64,000 nucleotides of DNA from Paragonimus westermani (lineage: Eukaryota; Platyhelminthes; Trematoda; Plagiorchiida; Troglotrematidae), in contig QNGE01000118.1 of the NCBI GenBank assembly GCA_008508345.1, positions 86,034 to 150,033 of the forward strand, read 5' to 3'. The notes beneath the pieces were generated by a model. It made no database searches. It was not told where the DNA came from and saw only the letters and a list, made by a program, of their open reading frames with translations. Position numbers and translations under genes: made by a program. Positions 1 through 12,600 of the stretch are shown one piece after another (position 1 is the first letter of the stretch; the number at the start of each line of letters is the position of its first letter).

Positions 1-3000
1 CGGTGCAACGGTGTATGACAACCTTCCGGGGACACTTGGCTTTACATTAACTGACATTAACTAAGATGATGTACTAATGAGTGGCCGGACCGCAGACGAA
101 ATCTCCTGTAGAAACGACCGTGGGCTACAGAGAATAAACGGTTTTTCACAATAAATGTGAACTTTACTTGTCCCACCAATTACTTATTCATGGTTTATGA
201 ACAATCAACACTGATCCTGCCACTGTCATTGTAATTCAAAATTTACCGCCAAATAGAGACCAAACTACTTTTAATGTTTTCGCCCATTAAGTCAACACAA
301 AACTGTTTTATCCACTTTGCATTCACTCAGTTTGAACCCAATCTGAGAATATTACTCCAAGAAAACATCAGTTTGCGGTGTGGGTGCGGTCATTGCTCAT
401 GGCACTGTGAAGGAATTGAGGCAGGCAACAAGAATGAGCACATCAACAGAAAATTATCGACAGATAAAAGAAGACCTAGCAGCTTATTTACTAAGAAAAA
501 TGTCGTTAACCGCCTTAGGACTGCCGATTTACGTTTCTCACGAAACACAGATCGTTAGCTTCCAGTTTTGTACCAGAGGCGATAGTTTAATGTGCTCAGA
601 CAGATATTTCCGACGGTAGGTCACACTTTTGCTAATCTGTAATGGTATGCTTCACTATCGAAATACAATAAGTTTTACTGTAGTGTATGTTGTTCAACAC
701 TTGATCATTCTGCAGGCAATTTTGGGAAAGTTTTGATTGCCTGACCGCAGGGGATTATCCAGACCACAGTAGAGAACGATATCGATCAGAGGGCTATTTG
801 TGATAACCATTTCCTTCGAACAAGATAGGTTAATCCATATAGTTAACATAACCATCAGCAGTTCTTTAGCTATATATTATGCTCCTGAGCAACATCAGAA
901 GTGATGGGGCAAGCGCATCAAATTGTCGTAGGCAGCGAATCCTGAGGACAATCAATTGCAGATGAATTTATTATTCTCGTAAAATTTGCCAAACTGTTCG
1001 AAAGTCCTTTTGTGAGCATTATTATGCAGCCAGTTCGTGATGTCCTTATCTGACTGAAATCGTTGGGAGGTACTAAATGAGGTAGCTGAATGATCGCCCG
1101 TGTGTGTGGAATCAGTTGAAATTCTAGTGAAATTTTTTCCGATTTCCTAACTCCATCCGACTTTTCTATGGGATCATCTTGCTGAATTAAATTTTGGAAT
1201 CAAACATCTCGTTTTGATCGGCACTCGTTACAAGTGTCAGGAGTGTTTTTTCGATGGAAAGTTTAATGACAGTCAGCTAGAGTCCGTTCCCTTAATCGCT
1301 GATTTTTCACTTCGAATCTCATGAAGCGCATTCGTTCATTAAGGGCATAGCTCAAGTATGTATGGCTTCAACAGGTTTGTTTCTGAAAACATTGGATGAA
1401 ATGTCTAGTTTTCAACGAATTATTCCCAACCAAGCAGCCAAGTGGATGACTGTACCATTAACTTTAAATGCGCACTAATTGAAGTGGGAGTAATTGGGAT
1501 CACCGATGAAGTCAGTTGATATTTTATATCCCATTGCCGTCTAATACGCCTTCTGGAAATCACAGACAGTTTGCATCAATTACATCAGTGTTTCGAGGAA
1601 GTCGGTATGGAGTACTCTGTGTTAGCGTAACCTAAGCTAACCTCTGTTATGGAATTAACGTTCACCAGCTGTTCAAACTTGGACACCACTTACTCATTTG
1701 GAACTAGTGGACTAGACGTCGAAAGTGTCGCTTTATAACGCAGTCAGCGTCAAACGATGGAATTAACTTACCAACTTATTCACCCATGAAGGAAAGATGT
1801 GAGCGTGTTAACTACTAGTGAGATTTTCTGTTCCATCTAACATAACATTCGACTTACCATCAGCATCTGCAAACACCTTAGCTCTACGCCCATCATTGAA
1901 CACTCGGTTGGGAAGGAAACGCAACGGGCCAATATAACAGTGATATCAGTAAGCCAGTTTGAGATGAATTCAACACTTTTCTCTTGCAAATATCAAATGT
2001 TTACTTCATACAAGTGATGTGAAAGTTAAATTTCTTTTACGGAGCCTTTTGTAAACTAATACTGTGACTGGTATGATATTTCATATTTTCCATAAAAGAA
2101 TTTGTGCTACCAGTCTTCTTTGCTTTACAGTCCATCAAGTGATCATTCTGATCACTAGGTGCTGATGACTTCTGAACCAAGCCTGTTTGCAAAGTTTGTA
2201 TACAGATCTATGTGAAAAAATCAACGTTTCGGCTGTGGTCGAACCAGCGACAGAACAGCAAGATATTTTTACCCTCACATTCTCTAGGATGTCTGACACG
2301 ATTGATCGCTTCATTCTGTTATTAAAACACTGGGAACTACTGCTTAGGTGGCTTGAGTGTCACACGACCTGAAGTATGTTACTGGTCAGAGTCAACAACT
2401 ACACACCAGACTATGTGTCCGCCAACAGCAACAATCCATAGTGTTCCATCCTGGACCTACTGTTATTCGGCCTATTCATCCTTAACTTAACAAGCCATTA
2501 CCAGATAACTAATGTTGTTTCCGCGACAAAACGATCGCGGATGATAGATGGTCCGAGGAAGGCCGTACGTTTCAAAACAATTTCAATTCATCAAGTGGTC
2601 AGTATATGATTATTTCCCTGTAATGTCGATAACTACAAGGCCACATACGTCAAACGTTAAAAATATGTTTTGGATAATCTCAACAATCACTACCTTATGA
2701 CACTCGCCTAGTGGCGCTGATGATATTTATCCCTTTTGAACTTAACTTCGTAAACTTCAGAAAATATTAGATGGATGTGACTTGCAGAGATAGACTTTGT
2801 TATCTGGATTACCATGAAACACCAGTTATACTGTGCGCCCTCTCATTAAAGTAAGTGGACAGCATTGTCGCTTGCATATGAGAATAACATTATTCTAGTT
2901 GAATGCTTCCAAAGACAGGTTTTTGAAGCGCTCATGAGCATCCGATTACCTTTACCGGGAGAAAGCAGCAGCACAGAAAACTTGTGACAGACAACAGGAC

Positions 3001-6000
3001 ACCCATTAGTAGACCGTAGTAAGTGTGAACGGAAAACTGAAGAATAATTATTCTAAAATGGACTGAACGCTTGATCGTAGAAGAATGCTTTCTATTAGAG
3101 CGTGCCAACGCAGTGTGTAAATTTATCGCTATTTTTGGATCAAACTTAATTTTCATGGCTGCTTTCAACCAACACATGCGCAAAGGTCTGCTGAAGCTAC
3201 AGTTTTTATGGCTACATTCAAAATACTCTTATAGTTCATACGATGTGTCTGCTGGTGTCTCATCAAGTTAACAGGCCATGCGCCAAGTTTTATTCCTCCT
3301 GCACTGTAAACGTTTGTAATGTAACTGGGATTTTTCTGACAACAAACAGTACTAACAAGCAGGAGAACATTTCGTTTGATGTGGACATCATGATCTTTTT
3401 GACAAGTCATCGGTTTTGAGTGCATGATAGAGTTCAAGCTGATTACACGTCACTTTGCATAAATTCACGTGAACTTCAGTCGACGAATAAACCCAATTGC
3501 AATTCACTACTTTTATCTTCAGCGTAAGGATGCAGGGTTTTAGATTTAAGAAATATCAACCTGTCTGCCGAAACTGGCAGAATTATCTTGTCGGTCTCCG
3601 GTAAGACTGTCGACTGATCGACTTACGAAAACTCAACAGAACTACTTGTTGATAGAACTTCTGGTTTACAGCAGTAGGCTCTAATTTGACCTGAGACCTA
3701 TGTAAAGTAAACTTTCGTTCACAGCTCTACAACATGTGCTACACCTTAAAGTTCAAGCTTTGATATTCCTTGTGGTATCAACTAGACCTGCTAAAGTATC
3801 TGGTCAGCGTCGATTTTCAATGCAAAACTAAAGTTAATCTAATCAAAACTTGGACTTGACGGGCTGATGGTTTTTGTACGAATGCCCGGAATAGTTGCAT
3901 GCACGTAATTTCATTGAACTGAGAAAATGTCTTGCTCTGTGTCATAATTGAATCATCTGACAATTTGCTGTGCATTACTCATTACCCCTGATACAAGTGG
4001 AATATTCTACTGGTAGATCAGTTTTAAAGACTGACGGGGTCTGAAGAGACAATTCAAGACTCTATTTAATAGCTGTTTATTTTCTCAAAATCTGAGGATA
4101 GTTAAGATAACCTTTGTTCATTCGTACGCGCAACCAGGAAACACACGTAGTCAGCTTTGTCAGATTCAGAGAAAACACCTAAAGCATTTGATGAAAATGT
4201 GTCAATAGAACATCAATCACAACGGAAAACCCTGTTAACTACAGGTTTTTATCATTAGCTGTTTTTCAAACTGTGCAGACAAGAGAAACACACGTTTACT
4301 TCCGACCGGCTAAGCATTGGCAAGCTTTATTTTAGCATTTTAGCGTTACCACTGAGTCACTGTATTTCCAAAATTTGTGAGAAGTAATTTATCAGACAGT
4401 TTGGTCATACAAAAACAGTGAACCAGTAGACAGCAGATAGGTAGTACCGTTACTTCGATTGAGACGTGAGTATAGCTATCACTGAGATGTCAACATTGCG
4501 ACTGTAATTGTGTAAAAGACGTTGAAATGATCACAATACGCCTAGTCCCGATTACGGAGGCATGCGACTGCGCAGATACGGATAAACGATTGCCAGTACC
4601 GGAAGTTGGGTCATCCAAATTACTACGCCATAATAGTTATTACCACATGCATGTGCAAAATCCTATATAAGCGTTGACAACTCTGTACTGACGACCACAG
4701 CAAAGACATCAAGCAAGCTGTTGCTCTAGGTGAAGGGGATATTAATCTTAGTCTACGCAAAAAGTTTGCGGCTTAAGCGTTAGCCTTAGAAATTCCAGTC
4801 AAACTGTTATCAAAAACCCCCGACAGTTTACGTTTTGAAGTCAACTGCTGCGGTATTTAACTTCCCAATCTGTCGTGGTAAAAAAAACTCAATAAGAAGG
4901 GTACGAATAAAAGGTGAAACCTGTTGCCAATATCCGCAAATATGAAATACACCGTTGACGGGAGAGTAATAGTTTGTTTTATATGAAAGTTGGTGAAACC
5001 GTTCTGCTCACTGTATAGATATACTGGCGGACTTGATTCTTATCAACAAAACCTTTGTTATCCCAGTTTATTGTTCAACGAGATTGCTCCCAGTAATAAG
5101 TAGTGGAATGAAATTCCATACATGCAAGCTACCAAGCAATGGGAACCTTCTCAAATGAGGTTTGCTCACGTAGAAACTCATTGCAGAATTCTGAGGTTAA
5201 AGCGAGTGTTTCAAACCGTAATCGAGCGGTAAGGACTGATGTAGCAGATAAAAAGTAACAGGTTTTTCGGTTATACTAATGGTTCACCACAGGGGCCATT
5301 GGAAATGGTTACCACAATTTAGTCTGGCAATGTGTCAGTGGTTTTCACAGGTTCGTTAACATTCCATATTTATAAGATTCACATCCGTTCACCTTTTCCC
5401 GGTTGTTTTAGATCTGAAAATACAAATCACTCCACAACGAATCCAGGAATAGAAGTACGTATGCAGACAACTTTACACTCCCGAAAAAATATGCATCTAC
5501 CCTAGCAGCGCTTTCTGCTGGAATTTGATAGGCTGGTTTTGGTGTTCATCTACAAAGTCATAAATTTTCTTCAGATGTCTTCTTAATTACTTCAGTGAAT
5601 GTTAATCAGTGTGATCAAACTCAGCAAACCTAATGTCAAAAGTCGACATTCTGCCCGTAGTAAAACTAATGCAGAAAACCGTGCCAGCATTCCGCACGCG
5701 TTAGCTAAATAAACGCTCGAGAATGTATTGTCATTTGGTGAGGTAGAAAGTTGGGGGGAACAACACAAACTGAGGATTAGATAGCATGTCGTTCACACAC
5801 GTTGATTATATGTACAGTGATTGCTTACATGCTCCAAGTTGAGCTACAACCGTGTTTTGAGGATTTGGATGAAGAAACCTTCCCAGTTTAAACCCCCTAA
5901 CCTGAATGCATGAAGTTTTTAAGCATATGGAAAAGAGGCTTGCTGTTGAGAATGTTCTAGGCTCGGCTACAAATGGGCAAAAATTTAACCAGACATCCCG

Positions 6001-8462
6001 TGAATGGACATCACAACTGAGAGTTTAAACGTGTCCCATCTGCTGAAAATAGTTAAAGGCTTAAGTACTTCAGCAATGTTAATTGGCCATGAATCAAATT
6101 CAAAGATAAAGAGTGTCGTCAACAAGGTTGTGGATGAATATAAAATGCAAAATGGAGATTTCACCTTGTAGTCAAATGATCACGTCAAAAACATTTCACT
6201 AGCTGCCATCAGTTGTTATTCAGCTAGCTTGACGATTCTGTCTCGAATCGTGCAGTTGTATTAAACAAATTAGTAGTGACTATCTTCACGGCAAAATGGG
6301 CAATGTAACGTGATCGACAGTGTTGTTGATAGAAACTGAAGTGTTCCCACGGTCTTCGTCGGAGAGGTCAGGGTATGTCATGTTTAACTGTGGCTTTTTA
6401 CCCCAATTAGACAATAGTCGTTGAAATGTGAACCCACGCAAAATGATGGGGATTTTTGGTTGATGCAATAAAATCAACTGTTCAGCAGAAAATTGATTTG
6501 TACCGGTTCGAGTTGAATGAACAAAGCAATTAACGCATCTCCCATTGTTGGTGACCCAGTTTTCGTCCACAAAAATCTGCGAACATAGCGGAGGTAGAAC
6601 GTTATTCTATAAGATTCAGCTTTATGTAAATTGTGCTTCGTTTGATCTGGTTAATTAGCTAATGACAAAACCCACGGATAGCGCGAAATCTGAATAGCAG
6701 GGAAGTTTTTGATTTGGAAATTACCAGTACACATTTAAACGATTTTATATTGTAAAACAAACATTTATGTGGGCAGACTGACTGGCTACTCATACGGAAC
6801 CGATTTCTGCAAAACGTTTGAAATTTGATTTGTTCTTTTCTAAGGTAGAACGACTGAGTCAGAATCCGCATCAGCAAACATAAATTCTCCTTCCGTCTTG
6901 TTACTCAAACGTGTTCATATTGTCACTACTCTATAGTCCGCAGTTGTAGACAGGTTCCTGTTTGAAGAAGAAAGGTTCATAAGTGAGAATACTTTCCGTA
7001 CTTGTACAGTCAAGCCTAGTCAAACAAATATATAACAAAAATCATATTGATACTGGTTTATTTGTGTAGATAAGTTCGATTGTACCCATGGTCATCGGTC
7101 TTAGTCCCAAGTGAATATGTTTGTTCTATTACAGCAATTAATGTAAAATGCGTCGACAATATTTACCTATGATGCGTGACATGTTTCGCGAAGATTCCAT
7201 AATAATGATGATGAATTTGTAGTAATATATAATGGTTTGTCTAATACAGTGGCATTTTCTGAAGCTAGCCTCTTCAACGGAACATCGGAATGTGCCTTTC
7301 AGGATATTAAGCTGATTATGTTGTATTCTTTGTTTTGAACCATCTCCCACAATCCTCAGCGAATTGGAGGTTGCAGCTTGGAGATTCATTCAAACAATTA
7401 GCTCTGCGGTAATCCGTTAAAGTGAGAGTGGACGCCAATCGCTGTACTGTTATACTTCAGTTTTCCATTCAACGTAATGGTTTTCTTATCGTGAATATGC
7501 CCAATTTAGTCCTGAGAAAAACGTTTTCGAAAAATCAGTACTCCTATGTAACAGATTGATCCAGGCTATCGATACAGGGCCACGGAAGGTCCAATGTTTA
7601 ATGTTTAATGGATTTCCCTCATTTTCTTGGTGCTTATCAGTAAGAAAGCCAAGATGTGCTGACCTTTGTTGAACTGTGTAGAAATCCTTGTATTCCTCGA
7701 GGTTGCACGACTTTATCAAATCGGTCAATTTTTAGATTTACTACTTACCTCCATATAATCATGTTGTTGCTTTCAAAACCTTCAAAATATAACGTTATTT
7801 AGAAGGAATAATGCGAATATCCTCAATAATCAGAATCCGTAACAAGTCGAATGTCGAATTTCTTTGACTACCAGGATGAACAGACATACAGAATTAGTGC
7901 AACTATAGCATAAAATCTATTAGAAAGAGGCAAATAACAGTAGGAAATACTCAAAAAATATACGCACTCATGTAAGTGGTCGCTTTCGGATCATAATTAC
8001 ACTACACTTCAAGCGGTGGAATTGATCATTCGCTGATATTGCAGGACATATTTTAAAAGCTTTCAATTTGAATATAAAAGCTAACCGTTACCCAAAATAA
8101 TCCTTATTACTGAAAACTGAGTTAAGTCAAATGTACTGTATCACTTCAGTGTTAGAATAGATTTCTGACTCGAACCAACCGTACATATCATAGACGGACT
8201 GCTTTAACGCAGATGACGAAATCAACTTCACAACGTAAGGGTTTAATGCTCAGTCTGTATCAGGTGCTGGAATGGGAGGACACAAAAATATTCTCCCGCA
8301 AAGAAAACGTGGTATACTATGTTTGAGTGTAATTTGGTTTCGTCTTGGGTCCCCAGTACGAATGATATGGAATATGTCCTTTTTGTTGCGACCTTATCTT
8401 ATGTCACGCTGAATGTACGAACGAGTGTGCGATGCATACATGTATTTGCTACTAGATGTTGG
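1..8462. other. Mostly non-coding stretch, no recognised gene
   Basis: Open frames here are short, lie on both strands and overlap each other, as expected by chance in AT-rich DNA. None of their translations matches a family I recognise. The plus strand from about 345 to 2370 has several open segments next to plausible splice signals; the best pair is listed separately. I saw no tRNA, rRNA or clear tandem array. Confidence 0.5.
1748..1948 (+). CDS. Candidate exon pair, unidentified protein
   Basis: Two open segments, 1748-1817 and 1864-1948, are separated by a possible 46-base intron that starts GTGAGA and ends in a pyrimidine-rich CAG. The second is followed by GTAAGC at 1949. Joined, they stay in frame: the first ends after two bases of a codon and the second starts with one. 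The translation begins SNDGINLPTYSP and continues through ERCERVNYICKHLSS. I do not recognise the protein. Other open segments nearby (about 345-615, 716-799, 962-1011) could belong to the same gene, but their splice sites are weaker. Small introns near the 5' end of genes are known in some flatworms, which is weak support. Chance remains a real alternative. Confidence 0.2.
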
Positions 8463-8720
8463 CTATTTGTCATTCTGATTCGCATTTTTTTCAATAGTCT
8501 GCCGATAACCACCCCGGTATACTGTCGTAGTAGTAACATCATCCAGGACTAAACATGTATCAAAAGCATTGCATACATTCAACACACTTTCAAGGTAGAA
8601 GCGGGTTTGAAACCAAGAAACCTGAAAAGACCGTCGGAGTTTTACAGTTGTAGCATTATATGTCCAAAGCAATTCAGGAAGGTATGTCCACAAATTTACC
8701 ACCGTACACCTGTTAAGATT
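8463..8720 (-). mobile_element. Decayed Ty3/gypsy-type integrase fragment
   Basis: The minus-strand frame reads NLWTYLPELLWTYNAT. This matches the C-terminal part of the retroviral-type integrase core, where a W...LP.LL.AYN.T pattern precedes an H..TG..P motif. Just upstream the same frame reads SINNLNR, in the place of the conserved ER.N..L helix. After NATT the pattern is lost, but the next frame (about 8590-8650) reads like a degraded TG.SPF.L...P.LP segment, so a frameshift is likely. Stop codons lie close on both sides, and I found no reverse transcriptase, protease or long terminal repeat nearby. I read this as an old, non-functional fragment. The family assignment rests on one short motif. 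Confidence 0.45.
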
Positions 8721-9281
8721 GTTTATTGAACGTTACCGGTCGGTCTTGTATTTCATCAATCTCAGGATAAGATGGAGCAGCTTGAGTTAGAATTAGAGTT
8801 TGAGCGTTTACACGTTTGGGTTGAATCATTAGTATTCGTGTCAAGTGTCGCTAAGTAAAAAATTTCAAAAGAATTCCGGCCAATGCCCGTAATCGTTACC
8901 TAAATCCTAAGCCGTACTTAAGTGACATTCTGACTAAAGGATCCATTCACCGACTAGAGGATTCAGTGGTAGCTGCTGTTAACATATCGAAGATCGATAG
9001 AAAAGCAGTTACTTTCTGAATGTCATGCCCGGAAAAGTATTTATGTTATGATCGCTCCATTAAGTATCAACAACGTTTTAATGTAAACATTATTAATCGA
9101 TTTTATCAGAAAGAACAATTTCGAATGTTTAAGAATTCTCTACGAACGGTTTTCTAATTTATTGACAGATTGCTCGAGGAATTCGATCGATAGCAACCGT
9201 AGCACCAGAGATCACCGAGAAATGATGGCACCTCTGTTCTAACTATTATTTATATAAATCTTCGTAAGTTTCCTTTTTCAG

Positions 9282-9523
9282 CACTTGCCGCCGTTTTTGA
9301 AGTCCTTGAGGAAAGACGTAGAACACCTTCCGATAAAAGATGCACTGGGGCTCTTAGACTCAATATATTTGCCGGATGTTTAGTAAAAACAGTCCCTCTC
9401 GATGTGAGTCTTTTGTTTACAGGTATCACCTGCAGAAACATATGGACACTTCTATGGGTAGATCCGATCTAATGTTTCAGGTGTTGATACAATGGGCTAT
9501 GCAATTTGTCACCTGTGTGACCG
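9282..9523 (+). CDS. Candidate exon pair, unidentified protein
   Basis: The segment 9282-9403 follows a strong acceptor (TCCTTTTTCAG) and is followed by GTGAGT. It carries 40 open codons starting LAAVFEVLEERRR. A second segment, 9481-9523, follows AATGTTTCAG and is followed by GTGAGA; it reads VLIQWAMQFVTCVT and joins the first in phase across a 77-base gap. The second frame also stays open past its donor to 9633. The translation looks protein-like, but I cannot assign a family. I found no convincing preceding or following exon. These may be part of a plus-strand gene that also includes the candidate at 16504. Confidence 0.25.
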
Positions 9524-9633
9524 GTGAGACAAGAGATTCAGACAGCCTGCTCGTTGTTCGCTTGGATGCAAACGCCAAATATAGTAAGGTATGGAGTAAG
9601 GAAATATACGCAATCAAAACAGGAGGAAAATAA

Positions 9634-12600
9634 ATTAAATCACTTCATAGCTGTTAAGGAAGTTGCGTAACTTTCGAGCAGCATCATGCTGGACATAAAA
9701 AGTTCTAGCAGATGTAACCCTTCTTGTATCTTCAAATGGTTTCATTGTCCACTGTCGAGATAATCTACGAGATAAATGATTTTGAAAGTAGGTTATCCTT
9801 TAAGGTCCAAAAGCTTCAACGCATTTGGAAAATGTGGTCGGGGGCAAAAAGTATGGCTGGTGACCTTCGGCAGAGAATCTATTTTTCAATTCACATGTTT
9901 ACACGTATGTATGTGGAAAGTTGAAAATTAAAAATGACTGGAAGTGTGGAGTATAAAATTTCACCATGCGCTATACTGTGATCAGTCCGTACCTTTCAAA
10001 CGCAATGATACACTTAAAGCTGGAAAAAATGGAAGGACACGTTTCGGAGATCGTTCCAGCAACCATCACATAGACGTGTCAGTATTTCAATTCAATTGTA
10101 AAAGTGCAACTTGTAATGCACAGTATGAGCCATTTTTGCTCCTCAGTTCATTTGTATCCTAAAGGTAGTTGATGCATATTTTTGAATCATAGGGTTATAT
10201 ACTGATGGATCGAGGCTGCTGCAGAATTCTCGCGAGAGACGTTTGCGAAGCACGTCTATCACCGAAATTTTATTGCAAACCTATAAATGTGTCAACGCTA
10301 TAAGTTAAAATTCCATCAGTGGAAAAATCTTGGTCTACAGGATTTTAGACCACAAAAGTGAAGCAGAGGGTTTACCTATGAATCGACCTATGATGATATA
10401 CCCTCAATAAACTCACTCAATTCTAACCCGGTTACCTATACACAGCTTGATGAGATGCTTTGCAAACAAGCTGTTCCTCATTAACTTCAATCATTCTGAA
10501 GCTGATATGGAACGGGTTATGCTTGTCGTAAAAACAGCCTTTTTTCTCAAAAGATACGTAATCAGTGCCATGGTTGTCTGAACAAAAGTTGAATGAGATC
10601 AAGTGCACGTGCAACTAAGGCTCATCCCGTTGACACAGAACAGGGCTCCAACTAACTAGATGATCGTGCTCTCACAAAATCTAATAAATTAGATTCCACA
10701 TTCTTTCAGGAGGAGTCGGAACTCAGCTATACAATCCCCAATTAGGTGTTCATCAAAAAGTAGTTTGTAGCCTCCGTCACCGTAAGCCTTCAATGCCAAA
10801 GTGAAAACTCCGACATCAAGGTGGACACTGAGTTTCCATTTATCAGAAGAACCTACCTCTCATATGAATACCGGATTTGCTTTGTTTTCGATTAGTTGGT
10901 AACCCTCATGATACAGCGTGCAGTGTGATTCGCCCCATGATGGATGGCCAGGGTCAGATAGTGGACAAAACCATCTCCGACTACTCATCCTTTCATCTGA
11001 ATTATTCCTACGAATTCTATACAGATATCGAGAGAGTATCATCAGCTGACTTCTTCGTCGTGCTTATGAGTCTTCTCTTGAATATTACGCGAATCCATTC
11101 TTGAGTTTAGATTAGGCCCGGTTATTGATTTCGTATATTTACTTGATTAAGACGGATATTTTGATTAAAAACTGATACATCATTTAGCATACAATTTGAG
11201 ACTGCTCAGGATGCTGAAGTTGCGTTGTATCCGGAATCCGGTTCCCTTGAACAGTTCAACATAAACGCTTGCTGAGATGCTTGAACACAGGTTGTACAGT
11301 ATTCATACTTTGTTGGTTAAAAGTATAAGATGGCTTGCAGATTACCATTGCCAACGGAAGTAAAACAAACACTTCATTCATCATTCATTGGTTGATGTCG
11401 CCCTCATGACCAACGTAGACAATTGTATTAAAATCGCCCACAGAGGGATTTCACTTAAGTGTCAAATGCCAACGCCTCTCAAGCGCGACTTAACTACAAG
11501 GTCAATGTATTTGGAAATCATGGTTGCTCAATTTGGCATTGAATAATCCGGAAATACTCCATAAACTATTCAGGTACCGTGATTAGTCGCAAATTGTATG
11601 CATACCTACAGGTCTTCGAGGTACAACACAATGGTCGTGATGATTATGAAATGGGATAACCACTCACTAATCCTTGGCGGTTATCAGAAACACACCTATT
11701 TTTTACTTATACCTGTTGAACGATCGACCATGATGAACACACTATTGTAAATTGTCTGACCTCATTTAAAAACTGCGGGTACAAATGGCCTGGAAACCCT
11801 CATTTGGTGGACAAATTTAAATAAGCGGTGCCTGGTCAGACTGCCAGGAATTTAGTTTTTAACCCCACACATTTAAAGCAATTCATCTACGGATAGCTCA
11901 AGTATTCTGGGAAGTCCGGATGAACTATTCAAACAAATTATTGATGCGTGAGTTACTTGCTAAATCAACGTTTTTCACTGAGTTCATGAACATAAGCAAA
12001 GGTATGTTCGACACAGTAAGTGAATAATTCCTTGTGTGTATAAACGAAACAACATCATATTCACTGAGTTCAAATTATATTTTGCCAATCTTAAATGAAA
12101 TTTGCTCATTCTAGGTCTTTTCATGACGAATGAAAACGCAGGGCGTTTACATACCTCATGAGTGCAATAATCGAGTCAACTGGAGCAAGTAGTCATTAAT
12201 ATGAGCAACGTTATAAAGTGTACTTTATTCTTACACGATCAAGCTTTGAAAGCCATTCTTGTTGAGTGGTGTGCATAGTTGTCCTTCTAGTTATTTCGTA
12301 GAATTTGCTCAAGTTAAAATGAGTTGTTAACTATATTGAAAGAACAATTACTTCCCATTCAGTCAACCTGAATGCTATTCCTGAGAGATTATACCTAACT
12401 TGTTACATCTAATTGGCGTCACACTGCACAAAATAGATAGGTTCATCTCATACTAATTACAATCAGAATATTGTGTGATATCGGAATAGAATGTCAGCAA
12501 TTGACAACTTCTGAAAAGCATCGTGTGGATATAGACCTTCCAAAAAGAATTGAATGCGGATGTCACAAGCTATCGACGTTCTGATTGTAACACAGGTGGA

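Noticed and set aside
1190..1265. Plus-strand LIGTRYKCQECF, resembling a ZZ zinc finger
   Set aside because: No acceptor opens this frame upstream and the other zinc ligands are missing. Probably chance.
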